DNA from: Gracilimonas sp040877545
Lineage (GTDB): Bacteria; Bacteroidota; Rhodothermia; Balneolales; Balneolaceae
Assembly (NCBI GenBank): GCA_040877545.1
Contig: JBBDNN010000100.1
Span: forward strand, 1-56,320
Reading direction: 5' to 3'
DNA length: 56,320 nt
Of the stretch, positions 1 through 8,276 are shown one piece after another. A program made the translations under genes and the position numbers. Within the stretch, counting starts at the first letter, position 1; every line of letters begins with the position of its first letter. The notes beneath the pieces were generated by a model. It searched no databases. It had not been told where the DNA came from and worked only from the letters and a program-made list of their open reading frames with translations.

Positions 1-82
1 CTTTCTGCCGGCGCATTATCCCAGCAATTGCCCTTACGCGACATACTTTGGATACATTCATGCTGCTTTAGCACATGCGTAA

Positions 83-304
83 AATCTCCACAGGCATACT
101 GGATTCCCCGCTAAACAAGCACAAGTTTATGAAAAGGGTATCATTGAACTTACACTTAGCGAAATTGAAGATAGTATTTTATTAGTAGTACGAGATGATG
201 GCAACGGATTAGCTAAGAATTTTGATCTGAATAAACAAAATACGCTTGGCTTCACACTTATTCAGCCCCTTTCTAAGCAGCTTAATGCCGAAATACATAT
301 TTAG
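83..304 (+). pseudogene. Decayed sensor histidine kinase tail (HATPase domain)
   Basis: The readable part from about 131 to 304 encodes the end of a histidine-kinase ATPase domain. It has a G1-type box (RDDGNGL) and a G2-like stretch (TLGFTLIQPLSKQLNAEI) as found in HWE/HisKA_2-type kinases, which phosphorylate partner response regulators. The same frame has a TAA at 80-82, and the usual last strand (a GTxxxIxF-like segment) appears only after the TAG at 302-304 and is itself interrupted. No full kinase can be built from bases 1-130. I read it as a pseudogene remnant. A sequencing error or an upstream gene cut by the window edge would explain only part of this. Confidence 0.55.
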
Positions 305-590
305 TTCAGAAAATGATACAACCGCCCAGCTGTAGTTTAAGAAATCAGAAGTAAAAGGAAGTGCCCGTAACTTAACCTCGTAACTTATACCGTGGCTGTA
401 TTTTCTTTCTAGAACTTCGGCTCTGGAATCTTTTGCATATTCTTTTGGCGATAATAATGTATTACCAAAATGTAATTATGTTGTGCAACAAGGGGTAGTT
501 GTGAAAATAAGTGAGATGAAAAGAAAAAAGAGTGTAGATATGGTATAATTTTTCATTGTACTATTATTAAAATGTAATATAACGGGATAT
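305..590. other. Gene-free stretch after the kinase remnant
   Basis: No open frame of useful length, RNA gene or strong dyad was seen here. The first 50 bases may be the frameshifted end of the kinase remnant. Confidence 0.5.
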
Positions 591-629
591 TAAAAAACCG
601 GACATCCGTTTTTTCAACAGATATCCGGT
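591..629 (-). terminator. Rho-independent terminator of the xylanase gene
   Basis: Read on the minus strand, an arm at 621-629 (ACCGGATAT) pairs with 597-605 (ATGTCCGGT) with one mismatch across a 15-base loop, followed at once by a six-T run (597-592). It lies 15 bases beyond the xylanase stop codon. Confidence 0.75.
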
Positions 630-643
630 CATTAATTGATTCT

Positions 644-2830
644 TTATTTAAGGAGAATCATTTTGCTGGACTGGATGAAATCCCCTGCTTGTATGCGGTA
701 CATATATACCCCGGATGATAATCCCGAAGCATCAAACGATACCTGATAGTGTCCCGGCGACTGCTGCCGGTTCACCAGAGTGGCTACTTTCATACCAGCC
801 ATATTAAATACCTCCAGCACTACATATTCACTTTCCGGAAGCTGGTAAGAAATCTGGGTAGAAGGGTTGAAAGGATTCGGGTAGTTGGCAAACAAGTCGA
901 ATTCTTCTATTTGCAGTGTACTTTCACCGTTGGCTACTGCCTTAGCTGCGTTGGTACAGGTTATATCGTTCTGAGTGCCATCGAAAGTCAGCGAGGAATG
1001 GGTAACATCATCCACGCACAGATCTACAGAAACATTGCCTTTGGCTGTCCCGTTTGTGGTTAAAGTAGCTACTCCTGTCGAATTGGTTACAGCCGAAACG
1101 GTCTCGTTAAAGCTGCCCGAGAAGGTGCTGGTAACGGTAGCTCCACTTACAGGGTTTTCCTGATCGTCATGGATGGTGACTTCCGCCACGCCCCGTTTAC
1201 TACCTTGGCTTGCATTAGAAGTATAGGTAATAATATCCTGAACGTGCAAGGTACTTCCTCCGCTTCCATCATTCACAGAAACAACCTGGGAATCAACGCC
1301 GGTGGCTCCGCCGTCATCGGTCACGGTAAGGGTAACGGTGTAATCGCCGGAAGATGCGTAGGTGTGGCTCACCGTTTCTCCGCTGCCCGTATTGCCGTCG
1401 CCGAAGTCCCATCCGTAACCGGTGATGGTACCATCGTTATCTGAGCTTCCGGAGGCATCAAGGTCAGCTGTCAGTCCCGAGGAAGTGTAAGTAAAGGAAG
1501 CGGTCGGGGAATTATTTCCGGAACCGGTGCCTCCAAAATAATCATAACGTAACCATTGTAATGCAGGTCGTTCTATATTATAGTCAACCGTTCGTACTTC
1601 CATGTTCTCATTGCCGGTAGCACCAAGAGCTCTTATAGTGATATCTTGTGTAGCGGAAGGGAATTGAATATATCCGTTGCAGTGCAGCCATTCACTAAAG
1701 CCTCCGCCACCACAAGAACCATTCAAATATGCACCGGTATTTGTTTCCATATCTTCGGCCTGGTAAGTGGTGCCATCCAGAACTACATAATCAATGCGTG
1801 CATCATTTAAGTTGTCGTCATCATCATTTGTAAGGTGAACCTGAACATCACCGGAACCAGTGGTTGAATAATTCTGGAATGTAGTAGAAAGAGTCCAGTT
1901 ATCAAGTGTATTTATTTCGCCAAGCAAAAAAGCGTCAGGTTTCCAGTGCTCTCCGGCCAGGTATCCCCAAAGGGTAATTCCTACAACTCCGGGATGTTCA
2001 TATAATAAAGGCCAGACACTTTCATACCTGTTCCTTTGTTCGGTATCATCAGCAAAATCAAGCTCCAGCTCAGAAACATAAATAGGAAGACCCGTTGCCG
2101 CCAGATTATCCAGGCTGTTAGTAATAGCACGATCCTGAGCATATTCCAATCCATGAGCCTGTACTCCTATACCATCAATGAGATTTTGACTTTGCAGAAT
2201 TTCAATAATCCCAATGTAGTCACTGGTTGCTTTCTTTTTACCCAAAATTCCGTAGTCATTTAAGAGCAATTCAGCATCAGGACAATGTAATCGCGCTTTT
2301 TCAAAAGACCAAACTACCCAGTCCCAGCCTGTGGAACCGCTTCCACCCAAAGCTTCAGAAAAAGAAGGAATAACGTGTAAAGGTTCATTTACTACGTCAA
2401 TCATGTCCGTGTCGGGATAGCGTGCGCAATAAGCCTGAATCCATTCTTCCACTTCGGCGGCCTGTTCTGAAGCTGATAAGTCGCTAATCCATCCTGGTTC
2501 CTGATTGCCCCAAACAAAGGTGTGTTGTTTGAACGGGTATCCATTGTCTTGAGCATGGTTATAGGCAACATCTAAAACACTCCAGCTCATGGTATCTCTG
2601 ACCCCTTCAACGGAAACCCATTTTCCAGAATTTTCAGGTGTGATTTGATTCCAATAGGTATCAAAGTTGTAGGGTACTTCGTGACCGCTAAAAATATTAC
2701 CTACAAATTTTGTTTCATTCTCTGCCATTTGAGCATAGCTACTTAATGACGTTATCATCATAATTGAAATCGAAAGTGTAACTAATAAATACTTTCGAAT
2801 ACTTAAATTAATTGTAGTTTTATTTTCCAA
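644..2830 (-). CDS. Secreted GH10 endo-1,4-beta-xylanase with embedded carbohydrate-binding module, PKD and T9SS sorting domain
   Basis: The enzyme should cleave internal beta-1,4 bonds of xylan outside the cell or on its surface. Order by residue: signal peptide 1-33; GH10 barrel about 40-300, with acid/base Glu149 (DVVNEP) and nucleophile Glu254 (YVSELELD, Glu256 where the family usually has Asp); a CBM60/36-like module about 305-415; the last GH10 helix 419-432 (ERPALQWL); PKD domain 441-519; an Ig-like (Big_1-type) domain 524-626; T9SS type A sorting domain from 646 (NYPNPFNPST). The start is TTG, supported by GGAG eight bases upstream; the nearest upstream ATG is out of frame. It stands divergently from a CE4 deacetylase, which suggests joint xylan attack. 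A LacI-type palindrome lies 34 bases before the start. Confidence 0.93.
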   Translation of the reverse strand: MENKTTINLSIRKYLLVTLSISIMMITSLSSYAQMAENETKFVGNIFSGHEVPYNFDTYWNQITPENSGKWVSVEGVRDTMSWSVLDVAYNHAQDNGYPFKQHTFVWGNQEPGWISDLSASEQAAEVEEWIQAYCARYPDTDMIDVVNEPLHVIPSFSEALGGSGSTGWDWVVWSFEKARLHCPDAELLLNDYGILGKKKATSDYIGIIEILQSQNLIDGIGVQAHGLEYAQDRAITNSLDNLAATGLPIYVSELELDFADDTEQRNRYESVWPLLYEHPGVVGITLWGYLAGEHWKPDAFLLGEINTLDNWTLSTTFQNYSTTGSGDVQVHLTNDDDDNLNDARIDYVVLDGTTYQAEDMETNTGAYLNGSCGGGGFSEWLHCNGYIQFPSATQDITIRALGATGNENMEVRTVDYNIERPALQWLRYDYFGGTGSGNNSPTASFTYTSSGLTADLDASGSSDNDGTITGYGWDFGDGNTGSGETVSHTYASSGDYTVTLTVTDDGGATGVDSQVVSVNDGSGGSTLHVQDIITYTSNASQGSKRGVAEVTIHDDQENPVSGATVTSTFSGSFNETVSAVTNSTGVATLTTNGTAKGNVSVDLCVDDVTHSSLTFDGTQNDITCTNAAKAVANGESTLQIEEFDLFANYPNPFNPSTQISYQLPESEYVVLEVFNMAGMKVATLVNRQQSPGHYQVSFDASGLSSGVYMYRIQAGDFIQSSKMILLK
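1586..1918 (-). other. CBM60/CBM36-like xylan-binding module inside the GH10 domain
   Basis: Residues about 305-415 of the xylanase separate the beta-8 strand (GITLWGYLAG, HWKPDAFLL) from the final helix (ERPALQWLRYDY). The module contains the WTLSTTFQNY, QAEDMETNTG, NGSCGGG and SEWLHCNGYIQF stretches typical of calcium-dependent CBM60 domains. The ITIRALGATGNE strand, which in CBM60 proteins I recall as N-terminal, comes last here, so the module may be circularly permuted to fit a loop. Module family is recognised from memory of the motif; the insertion point is visible directly. Confidence 0.65.
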
Positions 2831-2863
2831 AATATTGACTCCATAGTTTAAATTATTGTTTAG

Positions 2864-2873
2864 AAGCGCTTAC
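2864..2873. promoter_or_regulatory. LacI-family-type operator before the xylanase gene
   Basis: The core AAGCGCTT (2864-2871) is a perfect 8-base palindrome in the wider GTAAGCGCTTC context, the usual form of LacI/GalR-family operators with a central CG. It is centred about 37 bases before the xylanase TTG. On the minus strand a TTGATA (2903-2898) lies 17 bases before TATTTC (2880-2875), so the operator would sit at the transcription start. The promoter boxes are weak. Repression relieved by xylan fragments is inferred. Confidence 0.45.
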
Positions 2874-2909
2874 AGAAATATTCATTTTTGATCTAAATAT
2901 CAAGTTAGA

Positions 2910-2929
2910 ATTGCGCATTTCTGCGCAAT
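2910..2929. promoter_or_regulatory. Perfect dyad between xylanase and deacetylase genes
   Basis: ATTGCGCA (2910-2917) and TGCGCAAT (2922-2929) are perfect inverted repeats four bases apart, about 80 bases upstream of the xylanase start. It could bind a dimeric regulator. The rest of the 2831-3263 intergenic region shows no gene. Confidence 0.4.
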
Positions 2930-3263
2930 ATTTGCTCAAAATTATAAATACTAGCCCATGATTTTAAGGTCGAATGGTTGGGACGGATCAATAAAATAAA
3001 GGTATAGTGTATAAATGACGCGAATTTGGATACTGAACCAATTCCAGACTTTCAAGAGAAGGGGAATATGGAATGGGGCATTAACAGGAATGAAAGGTAA
3101 ATAGGTAACGAAACCATCCAATAAGTTTGGTCATGTGGCGGGTCGTTTGTCAAAATAAGAAATCAAAATTATCCTAAAATTAGAGCAAATTATTTAAAAT
3201 GATATTATATATTAGTTCTGATTTAACTTATCATTTCAACTGACTCATAAACAGGATGTAATT

Positions 3264-4574
3264 ATGAAAAATATCTCGGTATTAATTTTAGTGTTTTCGG
3301 CTTTATTAACTATGACCGCAATTGCCCAACATATTGATGAACCGTATGAAATTGGGGATTGGAAAGATTTTAAAACAGCTGCGATTAGTTACACTTTTGA
3401 TGATAACTATCCAAAACAACTGGATGTGGTAGTTCCCATGTTCAACGAGTTTGGCTATAAACTTACCTTGTTTACTTTTACTAATGCATGGAATAGTGCA
3501 AACTGGGAAAAACTTAGTGAAGCGGTAGAACAGGGACATGAAATTGGAAGTCATACAGCCACTCACAATAATTTATCTGAAATGAATGATGATCAGCAAT
3601 TAGAGGAACTGGCTGGCTCTAAAGAAACCATCGAAGAAAACATTCCCGGATATAAAGTTCACACTATTGCCTATCCATTTTGTGTAGCAGGAAATAACGA
3701 TCTCACCCGCCAATATTATATAGCTGCAAGAGGATGTTCGGGGCAGATTGTTCCTCAAACGCCGTCAAATTTTATGGATATCAGCTCCATGATCATTGGG
3801 TCGGAAGGGTTTGAAACTTCAGAAGCATTGAACGGCCGCGCTGATGCAGCTGTAAGCTCAGGCGGCTGGGCGGTTTTTCTGGTCCATGGGCTGGACGGGG
3901 AAGGAGGGTATTCTGAACTTGCTTCGGAGGAAATACAAGGAAATCTGGAGTACATGGCTGATAATGATTCCAATTTTTGGGTCGGCAGCTTTGGCAATGT
4001 CTTCAAATATTTGAGGGAGCGAAATGCAGCATCCGTAAATGAGATCTCAGCAGATGAAAATAAAATTGAAGTGGAACTTACCGACACGCTGGATAATTCG
4101 ATGTATGACCACCCGATTACCATTCGCCGCCTGATTCCTCAGGATTGGGATTCCGTGACTGTCTGGCAGGATACTCTTTTATTGAAATCACGGATTATTG
4201 AAACTGGTGAAGGTAAAAGAGTACAGTTCAATGCCATTCCGGATTCCGGCCTTATCATTATCGAAAAAGCAATGGCAACATCTAATGAGTTCAGTGCTAC
4301 CGATAAAGCGGAAACTTTCAACCTGATCCGGAATTATCCGAATCCGTTTAATCCCTCAACCAATATTGTTTTTGAAGTCCGGAAAACTGGTCTGATAACT
4401 ATAGAAGTATATAATACGCTTGGAAAGAAAATCGAGACCCTATTCAATGAAGTCAGCAACCCGGGAACATATACAGTAAAATGGGATGCCAGAGAATATG
4501 TCTCAGGTACATATTTATACCGTTATGAAACAGATGATATATCTACAACCGGGAAAATGATACTCATCAAATAG
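3264..4574 (+). CDS. Secreted polysaccharide deacetylase (CE4/NodB) with T9SS sorting domain
   Basis: A NodB-fold metal-dependent esterase that removes acetyl groups from a polysaccharide. Signal peptide 1-21 (ends AIAQ); the catalytic TFDD motif at 44-47 and the metal-binding HTATH at 97-101 are intact; a beta-rich region follows to about 340; the T9SS sorting domain starts near 352 (NYPNPFNPST). AGGA lies eight bases before the ATG. Standing head to head with the GH10 xylanase, it is plausibly an acetylxylan esterase, but CE4 members also act on chitin and peptidoglycan, so the substrate is an inference. Confidence 0.85.
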   Translation: MKNISVLILVFSALLTMTAIAQHIDEPYEIGDWKDFKTAAISYTFDDNYPKQLDVVVPMFNEFGYKLTLFTFTNAWNSANWEKLSEAVEQGHEIGSHTATHNNLSEMNDDQQLEELAGSKETIEENIPGYKVHTIAYPFCVAGNNDLTRQYYIAARGCSGQIVPQTPSNFMDISSMIIGSEGFETSEALNGRADAAVSSGGWAVFLVHGLDGEGGYSELASEEIQGNLEYMADNDSNFWVGSFGNVFKYLRERNAASVNEISADENKIEVELTDTLDNSMYDHPITIRRLIPQDWDSVTVWQDTLLLKSRIIETGEGKRVQFNAIPDSGLIIIEKAMATSNEFSATDKAETFNLIRNYPNPFNPSTNIVFEVRKTGLITIEVYNTLGKKIETLFNEVSNPGTYTVKWDAREYVSGTYLYRYETDDISTTGKMILIK

Positions 4575-4600
4575 CAAAAATTCGTGTAAATTTCCCATAC

Positions 4601-4740
4601 CGATCGAAACTTGCCATAGATTATGACGGGACCAACTTCCAACGGATGGTAATTCCTGGCCTAATGCCTTAACGGTAGAGCAAATGCTGAAAGAAGCCTT
4701 CTCAAATTACTGCTGAGTCGGTAGCCTTTTAAATATGGCC
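4601..4740 (+). pseudogene. Remnant resembling the start of tRNA pseudouridine synthase A
   Basis: Read across three frames, the DNA gives SKLAIDYDGTNF, then TVEQMLKEAF, then TAESVAFLNMA, which matches in order the N-terminal strand, first helix and next strand of TruA (typically IxYDGTxFxGWQ ... TVQxxLExAL). Frame changes occur near 4670 and 4707 and the GRTDAGVHA catalytic motif is absent. A functional copy is expected elsewhere. Similarity is from memory only. Confidence 0.45.
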
Positions 4741-4970
4741 GAGGTCAGTGTGCTGGTACTGGCGGTGCTGCAAATTGATCCCCAGTTGCAGAAACATTCA
4801 TTCCACCCGTACATTTGCACTAGTGTTGTGTCAATGTTGAAATATCGGCAGAAAACGATCGGGGTTTCAACTATAGGCAGCCTTTGGCCCGCTCCATCAC
4901 CCGGCTCGTTTTTAAGGATGCCTTTGATGTCTGTTCCGGCTGAGCCGAAAGATGGAGCTATAGCCTCAAA

Positions 4971-5066
4971 ATCTGCCAATTCCCGAATATTTTCCCGCTG
5001 GTAACTCTGCTGAATTACATCCAGCTTAAATTCTTTCGTAAAAGTACATCGTTCTGTTTTGTTCAT
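4971..5066 (-). pseudogene. Truncated IS3-type transposase OrfA (helix-turn-helix start)
   Basis: The first about 32 codons from ATG at 5066 read FTKEFKLDVIQQSYQRENI then RELAD, the standard start of the IS3/IS911-type OrfA DNA-binding domain. The frame stays open to 4707 but the rest does not resemble OrfA, so it is a degraded insertion-sequence fragment. No OrfB or terminal inverted repeats were found. It lies next to the truA-like remnant, between the deacetylase and mannanase genes. Confidence 0.55.
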
Positions 5067-5182
5067 TTATTTAGTAATCGTTTTATCCGCCACGATATAC
5101 CTTAACTTGGTGTCTACTAAAATGTAGCAACTCCATGCCTTTAAAAAACCCCTCAATCCCCGCTCCCCAAAAATTTGTGATC

Positions 5183-5212
5183 AAAAAAAAACTACCCCAT
5201 TCCTGGGATAGT
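5183..5212 (-). terminator. Rho-independent terminator of the mannanase gene
   Basis: On the minus strand ACTATCCCA (5212-5204) pairs over its whole length, with one G-T pair, with TGGGGTAGT (5199-5191) around a GGAA tetraloop, followed by eight Ts (5190-5183). It lies about 50 bases beyond the mannanase stop. Confidence 0.85.
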
Positions 5213-5263
5213 CCTTTCACTACTTGAGAGACAAGTATGTTATCTAATTAAGAGATAAAAATG

Positions 5264-7135
5264 TTAGTTAGTACTGGCAGCCATTCTATTTAAGTGATCA
5301 ACAAAGCCTGTGTAAAGCTTTTGATCTTGCCGGCCACCTGGCCAGCAAATGTTACCACCATACTCAGAGCACTTTGTGAAATCGGCTGTAAATTGCCAGA
5401 TCAAACTACCATCTAAATTAATTTCTTCAGCATAACTCCAGAAATCTTCATAAACGGCTTCTACTCTTGAATCGCCCCAGCCAGGGAATCCATATTCTCC
5501 CATTACAAAGGGTTTTCCATGACTTTCAGCAATATTCGCGTGATCACCCATCCAGGCCTGCTGAGCTTTTAACAAGTTAAGGTCTGCTTCAGGATTAGCA
5601 CCCCATTCACTTATTTCATATCCCCATTCGCTGGGATACCAGTGGGCGCCGCCAAAGTCGATCTCGGGAATGGCAGTATTTAGGACATAACTGGTTCCTT
5701 CACCGGCACGCAATACATAATTATTGGAATATTGATCTGAGGAATACTCTGCTGGCGCTCCATCATCAAAACCTTCTTCGCCGGTAGCAACCATATGGTT
5801 AGTATCGATAGACTTGATGTACCGGGCTATATCCTGGTACCAGTCACGGATTTCGGTAGGATGTTCTCCTCTGTTACGGCCTTCGTTGATGATTTCCCAT
5901 GCAAATATTGCAGGCTCATCTTTGTAGGCTACGCCGGTTACGGTATTCACTCTGTTCAGGAGCATAGAGATATATTCTTTATATAATCTTTGCTGCTCGG
6001 CACCATTAATAAAGGTAGACATTGCCCCACCATTAACATCGCAGGTACTTTCACCAGCCCATTTATTGTATTCGCAGATTCCACCTAATTGGGTCCAGAA
6101 GTTAGTCAGGGCAATTACAAAACGGACGTTGTGTTCCTTACCTTTGGCAATCATGTTATCAAAATGACGCAGGTCTTCTTCATTGTATTCGCCAGCTCTG
6201 GGTTGCAGAGTAATGTCGCCGCTATACTGTGGAGGCCCATCATAAAAGCCCCAGGTTCTCACCACACTTACCCCCGCCTCTTGAAATGAATCAAAGGCTT
6301 CATCCACAACTCTGGAATCACTTTTTTCATAATTTGGGAGGTGATAGGCATTAGTACCCGCATATCGGAATACTTGTCCATCAACAACGAAGTTACTGTT
6401 TTGGGCACTTACAAAAGCTGAATTTGAAACGGGAGCAGGAGAAGAGGGATCTTCAGCACCTGTTGAAAAGACAGAAGTTTCTGACCACGCACCTGTTTCA
6501 GCATTTAGAATTGGTGACACCCGCCAGTAATATTGCTTCCCGCCTTTAAGGTCGGATAAAGCAAGTGAGGTATTTTCTACAATAGAATCTATAATAGCTG
6601 TCTCAAAGTTTTGATCTTCAGAGACCTGGAAATGATAATCACGGCCTTCAAGAGCTGCTTCCCATTCAAAATAAATATCAGCAGCATTTTCTTCCCCATT
6701 ATTAACCGGAGAAATTAAATCAACCGTAATCGGTTGTTTCTCTACTGTTGAAGTGGTGAAATTCCATGTATCAGACCAAGGGCCTGACTGACCATTTTTT
6801 AATGATCTTATTTTCCAGAAATATTCTTTTCCAGCTTGTAAGTTTAAAGTGTCCTTAAAAGATTTCTTCTCGGTAAGCTCATCAACGGATACTGATTCAA
6901 ATTCCGGGTCTTCAGAGACCTTTATATTGTAATGCTGAGCACCAGTTGTAGCTTTCCATGTAAGTTCTACCGAAGTAGATTGATTTTCCGAACCGTTTCC
7001 GGGGGTAACCAATTCAGACTTTGCCAGTTGCTCGGGATCTTCCAGTGAAAAATCTGCATCTGTAGTAGAACATTGAACAAGAACTATAAGCATAAGCAAA
7101 CTGCTTACGATCAGTTTGAGATTAGATTTTATCAT
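5264..7135 (-). CDS. Lipoprotein GH5 endo-beta-1,4-mannanase with two FN3-like domains
   Basis: Expected to cut beta-1,4-mannan backbones. The lipoprotein signal ends at Cys22 (VLVQC); fibronectin III-like domains lie at about 38-128 and 134-225; a GH5 barrel of the mannanase type (GH5_7-like) covers about 245-617, with acid/base Glu418 (WEIINE) and nucleophile Glu547 (VMGEYG). Unlike the xylanase it has no T9SS tail, so it is probably anchored in the outer membrane; acidic residues after the Cys (DAD) might favour surface display, which is a guess. The ATG has no clear ribosome binding site. It has its own terminator. Xylanase, deacetylase and mannanase together point to hemicellulose use. 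Confidence 0.9.
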   Translation of the reverse strand: MIKSNLKLIVSSLLMLIVLVQCSTTDADFSLEDPEQLAKSELVTPGNGSENQSTSVELTWKATTGAQHYNIKVSEDPEFESVSVDELTEKKSFKDTLNLQAGKEYFWKIRSLKNGQSGPWSDTWNFTTSTVEKQPITVDLISPVNNGEENAADIYFEWEAALEGRDYHFQVSEDQNFETAIIDSIVENTSLALSDLKGGKQYYWRVSPILNAETGAWSETSVFSTGAEDPSSPAPVSNSAFVSAQNSNFVVDGQVFRYAGTNAYHLPNYEKSDSRVVDEAFDSFQEAGVSVVRTWGFYDGPPQYSGDITLQPRAGEYNEEDLRHFDNMIAKGKEHNVRFVIALTNFWTQLGGICEYNKWAGESTCDVNGGAMSTFINGAEQQRLYKEYISMLLNRVNTVTGVAYKDEPAIFAWEIINEGRNRGEHPTEIRDWYQDIARYIKSIDTNHMVATGEEGFDDGAPAEYSSDQYSNNYVLRAGEGTSYVLNTAIPEIDFGGAHWYPSEWGYEISEWGANPEADLNLLKAQQAWMGDHANIAESHGKPFVMGEYGFPGWGDSRVEAVYEDFWSYAEEINLDGSLIWQFTADFTKCSEYGGNICWPGGRQDQKLYTGFVDHLNRMAASTN

Positions 7136-7527
7136 TATAAGACTTTGATTAATGATTGGTATTTAAGTAGTGAAAGTGATGCAGAAACCTGTTTTAGCTT
7201 TGCTCACTAATTATAAGAAGGGCCTGATGTAAGGAATTAAAGTAAGGTTGTAATAAATTATAAGGCTCTCTTGTAATATGTTACTATAAAGGCCACGAAG
7301 GAAAATTTGTTCCAGCTTCCTTTAAATTTTTCTACAAATAGGTTAAGCCCTCTTAATTCGTTTATTTGATGCGGGCACAAAAAGCTCACAGGATCAAAAA
7401 GTCCCGCTATATGTGCTGTAATAGCCCTTTTATAAAAAACCTGGATGATTAATGAGAAAAAAGAAAGCAGAAGCACGGCCTGTTTTTCTGTAAAAGAGAG
7501 GGGCGTATTGAATTATTTTTTGAGAGA
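7136..7527. other. Gene-free stretch upstream of the mannanase
   Basis: No convincing gene. A 72-codon minus-strand frame at 7258-7476 has no recognisable motif and no ribosome binding site. The AAGCGCTT operator seen before the xylanase does not recur here. Confidence 0.5.
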
Positions 7528-7749
7528 AACTCCCCCGATGAGGAGTTGCTGAGAGGATCAACGTAGTAAAGAAGGGTAGAACATTTTAATATTTACTACA
7601 AAGCTTGAATAGTAAATCGTACGTGAAGTTCACACATACTCCTATGGGAGCTGAGGAGGTAAAGTTATATCATTAGAACAGATTAGTGAAGGTAGATTAA
7701 CCGAAAGTTTATTAAGAAACAGTGCTTGTAAGGTTGCACTGTTTTTTTA
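7528..7749 (+). ncRNA. Candidate structured RNA or leader ending in a terminator
   Basis: No coding frame, but a series of perfect dyads: AACTCC/GGAGTT (7528-7533 with 7542-7547), GTAGTAAA/TTTACTAC (7563-7570 with 7592-7599), GTGAA/TTCAC (7623-7633) and CTCC/GGAG (7639-7650), then an intrinsic terminator (7719-7748). A plus-strand terminator with no gene before it and 20 bases ahead of the next gene suggests either a free small RNA or an attenuating leader for the 147-residue protein. The class is not recognised. Confidence 0.35.
7719..7748 (+). terminator. Rho-independent terminator upstream of the coiled-coil membrane protein
   Basis: ACAGTGC (7719-7725) pairs perfectly with GCACTGT (7736-7742) and is followed by a run of seven Ts (7742-7748). 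It sits before, not after, an annotated plus-strand gene. Confidence 0.7.
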
Positions 7750-7768
7750 ATAACAATTAAAAGGATAT

Positions 7769-8212
7769 ATGAAAAGTGTGAGATTTCTTAGTTACGCAGT
7801 TGCTTTATTATTAGGTGCACAATCCTTTGCTTTTGCAAATACCAATGATGGCGCTGAGAAGCTTAAGAAATATATCAATGATATAGTTCAGAAAGTAGAA
7901 GAAACTGAAGATGCGGACGAGAAAAGAACCATCCTGAATGAATCCTTTGACAAAATGGTTACCGTACTTGATAAGGTGGAAAAAATGCACCGCTTTTCTG
8001 AAGAAGAAAAGAATCAGGTGGCAGCCTTGAAGAAAATTATTAGTGAAAGACAAGATGAACTGAACGGTGAAAATGGTTTTGCACGTGTTCAGAACAGCCA
8101 GCTAAACAATTATGCTAATTTTGTACAGCAGAATATGGAACAGGCACAAAACTACATCACCATCAGTGCCGGATTAGCTGTAGTAATTGTATTACTGCTC
8201 TTGCTCTTATAA
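7769..8212 (+). CDS. Small exported coiled-coil protein with C-terminal membrane anchor
   Basis: Not recognised as a named family. The 147 residues start with a signal peptide (cleavage near 24, FAFA), continue with a charged, helical, probably coiled-coil region from about 28 to 125, and end in a pure hydrophobic anchor (residues about 128-147, rich in Val and Leu). This predicts a periplasmic helical rod held in the inner membrane by its C-terminus. AAGGA lies before the ATG. It is transcribed alone, bounded by terminators on both sides, and the upstream one may be an attenuator. No enzymatic motif is visible. Confidence 0.75.
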   Translation: MKSVRFLSYAVALLLGAQSFAFANTNDGAEKLKKYINDIVQKVEETEDADEKRTILNESFDKMVTVLDKVEKMHRFSEEEKNQVAALKKIISERQDELNGENGFARVQNSQLNNYANFVQQNMEQAQNYITISAGLAVVIVLLLLLL

Positions 8213-8246
8213 GAATTTGTACCCTAAATACCCCGAATGAATAAAA

Positions 8247-8276
8247 AAGCGTAGATGATATCTGCGCTTTTTTTTT
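8247..8276 (+). terminator. Rho-independent terminator
   Basis: AAGCGTAGAT (8247-8256) pairs over ten positions, one of them G-T, with ATCTGCGCTT (8260-8269) around a GAT loop, followed by a T run to 8276. Confidence 0.9.

Noticed and set aside
4707..5066. A 119-codon minus-strand gene
   Set aside because: Only its first about 32 codons match a transposase OrfA; the remainder matches nothing and the region is a patchwork of remnants.
7258..7476. A 72-codon minus-strand frame upstream of the mannanase
   Set aside because: No ribosome binding site, no family motif, odd composition.
7540..7570. CTGAGA in a structured region, hinting at a TPP riboswitch
   Set aside because: The second conserved arm of the THI element (CCTGATCTGGATAATACCAG-like) is absent, and no thiamine gene follows.
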